Positions 49,736 through 62,100 of a DNA stretch of 64,000 bases are shown here, in pieces. The position numbers and the translations under genes are program-made. This DNA comes from Anthonomus grandis grandis (Eukaryota; Arthropoda; Insecta; Coleoptera; Curculionidae). Position 1 is the stretch's first letter. Each line of letters starts with the position of its first letter. The notes below the pieces were generated by a model, which was not told the DNA's origin, made no database searches, and saw nothing but the letters and a program-made list of their open reading frames with translations. The stretch spans positions 37,603,623-37,667,622 of the forward strand of contig NC_065550.1 in NCBI RefSeq assembly GCF_022605725.1. Direction: 5' to 3'.

Positions 49736-50159
49736 ATCCTCTTCCAAGCCCAAAACTATAGCAAATTTAGGACAAAACACTTGAGATTGATTAATTGCTA
49801 CTTGTATCAGAGTATTTTGTTATATTTTTTTTTTGTATAGTATATATAAGTGCAAATCTTTTTTTCCAACTTAGCTCTCTTAGGACGTATTTCTACTGTA
49901 AACCAGAACATAATTTTATAATTATTATCCTCTTGTTGGTTGTAAATTTTATTGTTACTATTTTTTGTTTGTTATTGATTGATGTTCACCTCTCAAAAAA
50001 AAACTTTATTCAGTGCGTGCGTGTCGGTGATAAAGACAAATAAACTGTAAATTATTTGCCCAATAAACTGTGGATCTTTTTATAAGAAAATTTGCCGTTT
50101 AATATATTTTTTATTTCCTTTAAATCCATATAATAGCAACAACAATATTTAAAAATAGA
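49736..50159. terminator. Convergent 3' ends of ERGIC-53 and NOG1
   Basis: 424 bp separate the two stop codons. AATAAA for ERGIC-53 occurs near 50040 and again near 50065. TTTATT near 50110 gives AATAAA on the minus strand for NOG1. The 82-codon frame at 49795-50043 is 3' UTR and not a gene. Confidence 0.6.
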
Positions 50160-53100
50160 TTATCTCCTATCGGTTTTTCCCACTCCTCGTTTACCGGTGA
50201 ACAAGTGTTTCGGCATTTTGTTTCCGATAAATCTGTCTGCTTCGCCCTTAAGTCCCATCCTGCCCACCTTCTTGGCGATGGCCCTATGGGCGATTTTATC
50301 CAGTTTTTTCTTCATCTAAAGAAGAGAAATAGTTTTAAAAAAAAAATTAGTGACAGAGCCTTAGCTATGAAACTCACGGCCAAATCCTTAATTCCTTGCT
50401 CGTTCCTCGGAGGTTTCACCAAAGCCCTCGACTTGCTTAAAGGTCTGCCGTTGTCCACGTCCATTTTCGCTTTTTTACTAGGCGGACCTAAAAATTCAAA
50501 ATAAATTTATTTATCAATAAAATTACAAACATAATTATCAATTTATAGTAAATAAACCATTATGATAAATAGGACCATGCCTTGATTATGAAACCGTTAG
50601 CTTAGGTGCAAAGCCCTTTTTTTTTAAAAGAATAATAAATAAAAGCAAAGAATAATAATAACTATTAACCTGGCCAATATAAGTACTTTTTTTAATACGA
50701 ATTAATTTTTTGTTTCTTTTTTAAACTTTTTGAGCGCGGATACCAAAGCCCTATAAAAAAATGTATATAGCTATTTTCACGGTTTAACACCTTAATTGTA
50801 TTTATTTCAAATTAAATTAAGCATTCCATTGCTGATATTTTTTAAATACTCCTATTGAAAATTGTTTATTCCAAAGTTGAGAGGCTACAAAAACAAAAGA
50901 TTTTTTAAAATTTGTGTATCTATGCTGTGGGACTCTAAATAAATTTATAAATCTAGTGTTATACACATGAAGATGATTTTTAAAATTATTTACTAAATAT
51001 AGAGGCTCTCCAATTTTTAAAATGTTATGAATATGATTTTTCATATTCAAAATAAAATTGTTATTTAAATACGGAGGAATATGATTCCTAAATGGTATTT
51101 TGAATGCAAAACACATACAGCAGTTTTGGAGTTTTTGTATAGAGTACCTAAGCAGTTGTTTCAGTCAAGGAATCAGAATATAAAACATCACAGTAATCGG
51201 GCAAAGAGAGAACTAATGAATTACATAAATAATATTTAATATTGGTAAATAGTTTTTTAGGACATATAGTTTTTATATGAGTTTGAAATGTAATACTACT
51301 GTCAAAATACACGCCCAGATTTTTGACTACTGGTAACTGAACATTTCGAAGCTGTGCATGAAAATTGGGAGAAACCTCAAAAGCACTTTTGCCACAGCCC
51401 AGTATTATTGTATATAGTAGTACCAGTACTTTTTAAATCCTGATTAAACTGAAATTGAGCTATAAAGACCGGTCCCATACATCAGCCTTTAACTCGGTAG
51501 TGATTTACATTCTTCATTTAATCATTGTAACGACCCGGGCAGCGAGTACGGAGGTTTATTTTTAAACATTATTATCATTTTTCATTAGGGAATATACGAG
51601 TATGGCAGCGAAACTTAACGACATTTTTTTTATGTTAAAAAGTTCATGAAATCAACCAGTTATATCCAGCGTTCCACTGTGGAAAGACTATCATTTGTTC
51701 AATTGGTGCCACTTTTTTGACCCTGGACTAAAGGACAGTAAAACATAAAAAGTCATTTCATCAAAGAATAAAAAACATTAAGTTAGTTGCCTAAGGATGC
51801 TAGAAAATGCTACCATACTAATTAATATTATGCATGATGTTTGTAACATTATTAAAATTAGGCAATAGAAATTATTAGGGAGATTTTGTAGGTAAAATTT
51901 TAAATCTATAGTCTTAAATTTGGTTAATGAAGCTAGGAAAATTCCTTTTAAGACTAAGATTAGATACCCTATTATTGCAAAATCAAAAAAAAAGCGTTAT
52001 TTTAGTCTATTTAGAGGAACCTGTTCTGTAATTGATAATCCAAGATTTGATCAACAGTTTTTCAGGAATACAGTCAGTATACATTTCAAATATTAATAAC
52101 CACTAAAATTCTTTCAAAAAACTAAGGCAAATTTATTTGAATGATTTCATGTATTATGTCACTTGAAAAATAATTGAAGAAACGTCAAAACGCAGCCTCC
52201 TATTCAAGAAATCATCAAAGCTTTCTATTATGCGTATATTATTCTCTAAAATCTTAAATGTTTGAGCATAAAAATAGTAGAAAATATATTACTTTTATTA
52301 AATAAAATTGTTATTGCTTTTGAATTGATTTCTGTCACCAAAAATAAGCTTAACATAAGATGAGCAAAGACAAATAAATGTGCTCCTTTTATGAATGGAA
52401 AACACTAAAATATTCCTAATTTTAGAAAGCATTCGCAATTTAATCATATCTGTCTTGATTCCACCCTGTATAGACCATATAAACCTTTCATAATTTTTGG
52501 GTTCAACAAATCAATATTCCAGTATTTTTCTTATTGACTACTAATACAAAAACAAAAATATTTTAATTTTTCAAACAGCTTATAGTCTATTTTATGAGGA
52601 GTGTTATTTCAAAAAGGGACATGTCCACAAAAATTCAAAATACGTTTTATACTGATTTTTCTATCTTTTCTATCATTCCTATCGACTAACCCCTTCAAAT
52701 CGTTTCAAAAAAATACATGTCCCCGTTAAATTCCCATATGAAGGTGTCGATCAAAGCTAGACATGTCCGCCTCACATGAAACTTAAATCTGTTTTATTCA
52801 AAATCGGACAAGTCCACTATTATTTCTTACGGGCAAACACCGATTTTATCCAAAATCAGACATGTCCATTTTGTGCCCGCTTTCTGCTATTTCTGTTATG
52901 ACGATTCAATTACACCAACTTTTAATTGCAACGCATCTCGGTTTGAGAGTAGGTAGTGGGGGAACCGCGTAATCGTTGTAAGCACATCTCGCTGGCGGTT
53001 TTTTAGTTTTCGTTGGTTTTAGTTACGTAATTACGATCGACGAGTCTAGACAAGAGAAGAGGTATTATTGTCGTTTGAACCATCCGCATATTGCTGTAAT

Positions 53101-56100
53101 GTTGAGCGTTTTACACAAGATATGATGTAAGCAACATATAAAGAAAAGAGCAATGGGCCTAAAAATGGAACCTTGCGGAACACCTAAAAAAAATTACTGC
53201 ATCACCAGAAAATCCAAAATAATAGAGTTTTGCTAATAGCATTTCGTCTATCCAATTTCAATTTATCCCGATTTTTGTAAAGCCTTTGATCGTTTCAAGA
53301 TTTTTGTCAATCCATTGAAAAACTACTCAATAATTCCTAAACTATTGTATTTTCAAATAGACTTCTAGGGATATTTTTCGTAAGAAAACTCATCTTATAG
53401 TATCGATGACTCTACTAAAATCTAACAACCCAAGACACGTTAATTCTTTTTTTTTTCTTCATTTTTTCTGATTTCATTAAGAAGGTTAACCAAACTGGTA
53501 GAAGTACTAAAGTTCTTTCTAAAACCTGCCCGACATTAAAGAATGTGATTTAATATATAACCAAATTTGTTAGTGAATACATTTTTCCAAGATTTTGAAT
53601 ACTAACTACTTATAGGCCTGACGTCTTTAAATTCCTTTGGATTACTGATAATTACCTTTTTTCAGATTATAGGATAAAAGTTTTGTAAAATGCAAGTAAT
53701 GGCTTTAAACAAAAAGGCATACAGAGATGTAAATCTTTTAAAGAAAAAGCGTCTTCACCAATCGCATAAGAGTGAATGGTTTTTACAATTTTAAGTAAAG
53801 TTGATTGATCCATTATTATGTTTATGTGATATATAAAATTGTATTTTTTCATTAGTCGTTGTATTAGCTGTATTACTCAAATTTGTAAAATAATTATTAA
53901 TAGCCGTCCTTGTTACGGCCGAGATTTAAATTATTTGCGTCCCTCCAGAATGCTCTGCCGTGTTTTTGAGACCTTAAATTAAATTAAGTAATTTTTTCCC
54001 TAGCAATGGCATGTTTTGTGTAATTTCTTATTTGTCTGTAATATTGCAAGCGTGCTTTGTTTTAAATCCCTTCCTTTCCTTCCTTCATAAGCAATTTACT
54101 ATTATTGGTAATCCACGGCGTAAATGGTTTATCGCTTATATTTCTAATTAAAAGAGGCGCACGCCTGTTTATTAAATACGCTATATTTTTATTGAAAATT
54201 TCTATTTTCTTATCTATATCAGGTGTGTAATAAATTTGATCCCAATTTAAATGACTTGCATTCATCCATAGGAAAATCTAATACTGAAAATACGTTATTA
54301 TGGTCAGTTATATTTATAGAGATTTTTTTTATGATGAAGGTTTGATTAGTTATTATTAGATCAATAAGACTTAGTGGTTGTGGTAAAATTATGTCGAGTA
54401 GAATCAGTAATGACTTGCTTTAATGCACTTTTTAGCTATAAAAAGGCGATTTTAAATTGTTCCCTACTAACCAACTGATCTGGATCGTTGTTTGGTCTTA
54501 GTGAAGTTCGCCGCTTTACTGTTCGACATGTCTACACCCAAGTTTTCCATGCTCTTTCTCAGTTTATTAACCGAACGATCTCTAACCTAAAAAAGGACGC
54601 TCAAGAACTTTTGTAAAGGGATTTTTAAAAGAACAGTTACCTTTGAACCGACCGTTCTAGGCATAACAGGTTTTCTGCTTTGCTTATTGATGCGAGCCTC
54701 GTCTTTTAGTATGGCTTTTTGGTGTCTGTAAAAAATAAGGAATTACTTACTACCTGAAATATGCTTGAAAGTTTGCACTGTAAAATGCTATTAAACTCGA
54801 GTTGATATTTTCAATAATAAATGATTTATGACCCAACAGATTGCAAGTTCAAAGAATGCTTTATTATCATAGAACGTTACAATTCTGTTGACAAAGCTAT
54901 AGTAAAGATAAAGTCAAATAAATAAATAAGAAATATAAGCTAAAATCCAGATGAAACCCTAAAATTTTTTTAAAAAAACAGAAATGGTCCATACTTGCAA
55001 TGGATTCGTAGATTAAGGTAAAATGAAAATCGTGCAATCTTCCTGCACTAATTTATTAAACATCATTCAGTTTTTTAAAATTCACACACTCAGGGAGGGG
55101 ATTTATAGATAATTTAAATAAAAAGGAACTCAAGTTACTTCCTATTGGATATACCCTGTATATTATTGTACAAAAATGACCAAATAAGAGTATTGAATTT
55201 CATTTCGTCATTTCCTTTTTAAGAAACTGCTGATTAGGGTATTATAATCTTTCTTCAGCAAAAGCGTGAATAAACAGTTTTTGATGCTCTCAGTCTTTTA
55301 AACACTGTCGAATCGAGATATTCGATAATTAAAAGTTTACTCGTTGCTTGTATCAAAACAGTTGTTTTATTTAATGCCCTTTTCCTATTATAAAACTTAT
55401 TACTTCCCTGTGGTACACCTCAGAAGGTGCTTCAAGCTCTCCTGTACACTTTTTAAGCCAAGTTTCTATCTGCATTAATAAATGTGTTATGAACCAATAT
55501 TCCAGGCATACAAATTTATTTATTTATTTAATTATTTACAAACGCCACAGTAAAAAAATCAATTATAGAGTAAGTGATAAAGCAAGTAAATAATTTATAG
55601 TATTCCTATTATACTATTCGCCTTAAATAAGTAACTGATAAATGAAAAATATCATATTTACTCTCCAAATTATTGTAGAGGCCACACATGAAAACTACAG
55701 GAGAATTTAGGTAATAGTTGGCACTAGGGAATTCAATCCCGCAAACCTGCGGGATAAAAATCATCGATTCCGCGGATCCTCAAGAATGCGGGATTGTTAA
55801 CAATATTATATATAACTTTTTGTAATAAACCTATTCAACATGCTAATTGCTAAGAAAAGGTCTTATGTCTTATGCAATTATAAACAAACTATGGTAGATG
55901 TAAAAAAGTGTTTATTTCATATGCAAAATACATTAGTTAGTGGTTCAAGTACTTAGTTTAAAGGACACTGGTCACATTGATTTTGAAAGTATATTCGGAG
56001 AAAAGATAACATATCCAAGGTATCATCTTTTAAGTTTGATCTTAGTTTATTGCAAATATATCCTGCAGCTGAAAACGCACGCTTTCAAACAAGGTCATTT

Positions 56101-59100
56101 CATGTTTTAGTAACTGGTCAAGTGTTACTCGTGCTCGTACAGTCATAGGAGAAGCCTTTGATTCTGATACCTAGGCAGTACGAAGACTACTATTCAATTC
56201 CTCTTCTAAATAGTTCACGTCTTGTTGTTAGATTAGATAAAGGTATATTATCCTCCTCAACAACCTCAACATAAGTGGTCTGGGCTTCAGTTTGGCCTTC
56301 TTTCTAAAGACTTCTCTATTTGCAGCCTCTCAACCAAACTCTTTATTTCTGTTCGTAGTCTTGATTTGCTATGAAGTAAAAATGTACCATCTTGACTGTT
56401 GGTAGATGCTGACTGTTGTTCCAGAAATTCCAGATATTTGCCTGGATTTTCCAAATACAGTAACATACTTGTCAGTGATGAATGCTGCTCTTTTATCCTA
56501 GAACGTAAAGCTTTAGCCATTTCTTTACTCAATGCAGAATTGAATGAATCGCAGTGTAGTTTCAGTAGTAACTAGTGTTGCATCTTCGCGGCACTAAACG
56601 CTTACAGGCAGCTTAACTGGTTCTAATGCACGTTCAATATCTGTCAACGTATTACGTTCATCCTCAGTAAATGAATATGAAGATGATGTAATTTTAAGAT
56701 CAATGAGAGCTTTAAATAAACACTCTCTGACGAGGTTGAACCTTGAAATCATTGCTGCAAGGCTGCTCCGACGTGCTTTACAATCTTTGACCGTTTGCAA
56801 TTCTCTGCCAAATTTTCCTTTCAAGTCATTTCTCATGGGAGATTTTAAACTAAAATATTTTACAATTTGTCGTACTTTCTGAATCAGCGTCCTGAAAATA
56901 CAAATATATTATTTAAGTTGAGAAATAGTTTTTTTTACCTGTAACTTGGTAGTAAATCTACCTGTGGAAATTCTTTATCTACGGAAAGGAGGTAGCACTG
57001 TTCTTCATCCTCAATGTCAATGTTGTCAGGCTTGCTACTACAAGTTAAATCTGATCTTGTAGATATTCCCTCTTGATGTGTAGACGTCGCAAACAGCTAG
57101 CTGCAGTCCATGAGCATAGCACAGTTGATGATGTACTGATAACAATCTGCCCACTTTCTTCATGACTGCAGCACCATCTGTCGTCGTTGCTGCGACAATA
57201 TCTCGTTCAAGGTGGATGCCGAACTCCTTCAGTTTTTTTTTCAATTTCTCTTACACATGATTCGGCAGGAAAGCTACCGAGGATTCTCACTAGTCCTAAG
57301 TTCCAAAGACTAACGGATCCAGCGTTATAAATTTAGCGTTATAGTATTAGTTTCTCGTTTTTATTCCTTTAATGTACAGTCTATTGATTTTGTCTACAAC
57401 ATCTATGTTTTGAGTTTAGAGTTTTGAGTATAAGCATGCAGATTGAGATTTAAATAGCGCCGATTTCTTAAGGATGACCACTCATCAAATGTTATTGTGA
57501 ATCGCTGTTTGGATTTTTTTAGAGCCTCGCGTTCTTCCATAGTTTTCTTTTTAATTGATTCTCCGTAGGCCATTACCATACCTTGCACCGTACCGGCAGA
57601 TGAAGGCAATTTGTGGCCTTCTGATTCAAATAGTTGGCGCATATCGATCCATGTGATAAACTTTGCAAACGGTATACCGTCTTTAGCTACCATTCGGGAC
57701 ACTCTTTCTTTCATCCACACTTTCTTCTGAGATTGAAAATATTCCGGGATTTTTATTTTCTTAGGTAGCATAGAAGAACTAATGTCATTTGAGCCTGAGT
57801 GCTTAGAAATAAGGGTAGAACTAGTAAACGAACTCTTCGAGCTACTCGCAGTATTGGCACTATCAATGTCAATGTCAATAACGCAGTTATTCTTGGATTT
57901 TAAATTCAAGTTTGTAAGTGGGTGTAAAGACCTTTGGTAGAACGAACAGAGATTTTAATAATGCTTGGGCATAACTTACATTTACACTATCGGACAAAAG
58001 TAGAGAAACTTTTTAAATTTGCGTTTTATTTGAATACTTCAAAACTAATGCAGTTCTACACATAATGAAAATCAACAATAATTGTTAAGACTTAATTTGT
58101 ATAAAGTAAAATAAATTGTAGAAGAAAATCCTAAGATTTAATTTAATTAAACAAAATATTTATGAGACAAAAGTAGAGAAACTAAATTTTATTCCAAAAG
58201 TACAAGTAATTTCTTATTTCTATCTTAGAAAAATTAATAGTAAGTAGAGTATCCCTTATTGGCAATCACCTCGCGGCATCGATTTGGCATGGATTCCAAC
58301 AGTTTCATAATGGTTTCCTCTCCAATAGAATTCCAGGAATCTTGTAAAACTTTTATAAGATCACTTTTATTACTGATCTGATGTTGCCTTACACGCCAAT
58401 CTAGTTCCTCCCAGAGGTTTTCAATCGGGTTAAGATCGGGACTTTGCGCAGGAAAGTCCATACCCCATTATATTTTCCGATAAAAACCAATCTTTGACAA
58501 CCTTTGATTTATGTTTGGGGTCGTTATCTTGTAGGAATATCCAAGTCAAAGGTAAATTATCCTCAGCAAAGGGTAGCATTACATTTTGTAGGATGTCTAA
58601 ATACACAAATCGATCCATGATACCCTCAATGATGTGTAATGGTCCTGTACCGAACCCAGAGAAGCAACCCCATACCGTGCAGGAGCCACCACCATGCTTT
58701 ACCGTAGGCTGTGTATATCTTGGATCGAATCTTTTGCCTTGTGGTCGATGTACCCATGAGATTCCATCGGACCCAAACAAATTGAACTTACTTTCATCAG
58801 TAAAAAGAACTTTTTTCCAGTCGTTGGTTGTCCAATGCAAATATTTTTGTGCAAAGTTGAGTCGGGCCTTCTGATTCTTCTTGCTAATAAACGGCTTTTT
58901 AGCGGCTCTTCTACTAAATAATCCTCCTTCCCTCAGTCGTCTTTGTATGGTCTTAGAACTAACATTAACACCAGGTATTTCACTTAAAATTTTATTTGCT
59001 GATTTGTGAGGATCAGACTGGGCAATTCTTTTTATCATCATTTCCATGTGTTTGGTTGTTTTTCTTGGGCGGCCACTTTTTTTAATGCTTTTTGTTGAAT

Positions 59101-62100
59101 TTCGTGTTTTAAAATTAGAAATTGTCTTGCTAACAACGGACTTATGCAAATTAAGCGTTTTACTAATGTCCACTTGTCGTATACCACTCTTGTGTGCATC
59201 AACTATTTTTCTACGAAGGTCTTCAGACAAATATCTTCCGCGAGGCATGTTGATTAAAAAAACTATGCAAAACTATCAACAGAACTCACGTAAAGCGAAC
59301 TAAATACTAAATTTGGACGATTGATATTTAGGTTTCTCTACTTATGTCCATCCGAAAATATTTGAATTCTTTTATTGTAAATAAACAACTGATAAGAGGC
59401 ATGTAAAATGCGGTAAAAAAACGCAGTTGTTGAGAACTACAATATTTGTAGTAAATATTTAATTTAAATACATGGTTTCCGTAAATCAAAGAATTTTTAG
59501 AAGTTTCTCTACTTTTGTCCGATAGTGTAGCTGTAAAACCATCTACAGATTTTAAGAAATGTTTCCAAACTAAACTTGAGCCTTTATTCTCTTTATAAAC
59601 CACACTGACACTCATTTTAGCGATTATTAGTTTACATTCGATGTAATACGTAATTTATTTAACTGAAGAAATCGTTTCCAGCCACTAGTTAAACGCTTTC
59701 CAATTACGCACACACATAAATCGGAAAGTAAAATAACCTGTTTGTTTTGTTTGACTTACTTCCAATAGCCCAGCGGGAAATCCCGGACGACGAAGCGTCG
59801 GCGCTTGGTTATTCCCCTTGGATTTAAATCCGTGCAGTAATGCAATTATTATATAACAGATGTCCGACCAGATAAGTCCGTAATTATTTGTGAGTGGTTT
59901 TTTTGCTTTCTGGGGCGTTTTAAAAGACGTTTGTAGTTTTGTTGTCGAATACGGAATTTTAATATTGATTCCCGCAGATCCCGCACGGAAAATCCCGCAG
60001 AAACTTGGAGGGATCTAGCATTTGCGGGATTGGATTCCCTAGTTGGCACTATGGTTTCCACACTAAATAGTAAATTGAAACAAAATATCTTCATATATCG
60101 TCAAATATCTCAGAAAGCCTGGACTTCTCAGAAGAATTGTTTCTACATAAAAGACGCTTCAAGCTCTCCTATACGATAGACTTTTAAAATTAATTTTCTA
60201 TCTGCATTAATAAACGAGTTACAACTAGTGTTGTAAAATGCTTGAGAATTTATTTTTCGAGAACGTTCCTCGAGCATGAACGAGCACGAACGAGAATTTT
60301 CAACACATACGAGCATAAATGAAAAAAATGCAAAGGAAAGTTCTATTTATTAAGTTAAACTTTCAAACAACCTATTTAGGAACTCTCCTCCGAACTATCC
60401 TCTCCCTCCTCGCGCTCGCTTGATTTTAAATCACTCAGACTTTCCGTTAAATCAAATTCAGACTCGTCAGACTCAGAAGAATCATCTTCAACGGTATTAA
60501 TTTCAGCCCCAGATTTGGTAGTAGAACGTTCACATTTTTGGGGAACGTTCGGATTCATGCTCATTCGTGCTCTTGAGAAGAAACGTCACGAAAAAAGTCG
60601 TGAACGTTCGCGAACGTTCTTCGAGAATAAACGGGAACGTTCCATTGTTCACAACACTAGTTACAACCAATAAAAAATTTCCTTACCTAATCTGCAAGGC
60701 CAACTTCTTAATTTCTTGCATAGTTTCGTCAAGCTCCATCTTAGGCACCACATACATCCCGGTCTCCTCCCTTATTTCCTCCTCCTTCTCCAACTCGGCC
60801 AATTTCTCAAATATCTCCGGATCGATGTAATCGGCGACATTATGACCCTCCCAAAACTCTGGGATGATATCGTGCCTCTCCTCTGTAAAAATTAACATTA
60901 AAAAAAAAACCATTCTATCTCATATGAGTATACCTTCGGGTATATCAGTGTATTCCTTGGCCAAATCAACCACATAATCATCGCCCGCTTCGATTTCCTG
61001 ATCCCTGGCCAGTTTCCTTTTTCTCTTTTCGGCCTCTTGTTGTTTTTTAGCCAAAATGGTTTCCGGAATACAGGGGGGGCGTTCTTTGTTATCCCTTGGC
61101 TTAGGCATGGCCACATGCAACCTATTTAACACCCCATCTACCTGTAATAACCCATCATGAATTTAATACACTGCAAAATGTAAATTATTAATTAACCTTC
61201 TTAGTTCTCATCTTCTGATCCACTCTGAAGCTCAACAGCTTCTCGCAGGCCTCCATTTTAACGTCCATCACCCCCTCATCATTCACAGTGGACATTTCCT
61301 TGATACATAACTCAGGATCATTTTCTATTTCTTTGAGCACCTCTCTTCTCTCCGGAGCCAAATCTTCCAACTTAACAATATCAATTTTATTGGCCACCAC
61401 AATTAAGGGCTTATTGGCAAACAGTGGTTTTATCGATTCAAATAGTTTCACTTGTTCGTCCAAGGTGTGACCGCATTGCTCCGATAAATCCATAAAATAC
61501 AACACACAGGCCCTCAAGTGGGCCAGGGCAGTAACCGCTTGCATTTCAATAACATTTCTTTCTTCAAGGGAATGGTCTAATATACCGGGAGTATCGATAA
61601 CTTGCCATCTTAGATACTTGTAATCTGTGTGTCCTACGTAGAGGCTTTTCGTTGTAAAGGCATAGGGTTGCACCTCAACGTCGGCCCTGGTGATTTTGTT
61701 TATGAAAGAGGATTTTCCTACATTGGGAAAACCTAAAATATTGAAGGCACTTATACTACTACTTGAAAACAAAATTATTGATGATTAAATGGGAAACAAT
61801 CAAAAGTGCAACAAAAGTAACAGAAAATAATCAATTAAATAAATAACACCTTTATTTAAGTATTTCTTTGCACATACAATGCAAAAACATATGAAAATGT
61901 ACACTCACATCATATGCACAAGAATAATGCAACTGGCGAAGTTTAGCCTCCTGGCCATTCCTTCCACTCAACCAATTCTCCGGATATTAAGTTCACCATC
62001 TTTAAATGTTAACAGAGAAAATCCAATAGAATGCTTTTAAGAGATAACACTGAGGATAGTGAATCAAAGCATAATAATTGATCATGTGTTAGCAGATCTA

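Larger units (their letters stand above)
56287..59615 (-). pseudogene. BED-finger hAT transposase, broken
   Basis: Right to left: the N-terminus at 59615 (MSVSVVYKENKGSSLVWKHF) runs into the Tc1 insertion site. It resumes at 57984 with a Cys-x2-Cys and a His consistent with a BED zinc finger, and soon after a TGA or frame change leads into 57909-57403 (SAGTVQGMVMAYGESIKKK, RFTITFDEWSSLRNRRYL). Then DIVAATTTDGAAVMKKVGRL with HHQLCYAHGLQLAVCDV (57244-57038, catalytic D and CxxH-like region), and C-terminal pieces 56836-56594 and 56532-56287. The typical hAT dimerisation motif is not clear. Multiple breaks; inactive. Confidence 0.8.
55725..60041 (-). mobile_element. hAT transposon with 8-bp TSD, interrupted by a Tc1 element
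   Basis: The element starts TAGGGAATTCAATCCCGCAAA and ends with the near-complement TTTGCGGGATTGGATTCCCTA. It is flanked by the exact 8-bp duplication GTTGGCAC (55717-55724 and 60042-60049), the hAT hallmark. Subterminal CCCGCA/TGCGGG repeats are present at both ends. Minus-strand BED-finger hAT transposase remnants lie inside. Removing the 1543-bp Tc1 and one TA leaves about 2.77 kb, a normal hAT size. It sits in NOG1 intron 5. Confidence 0.92.
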
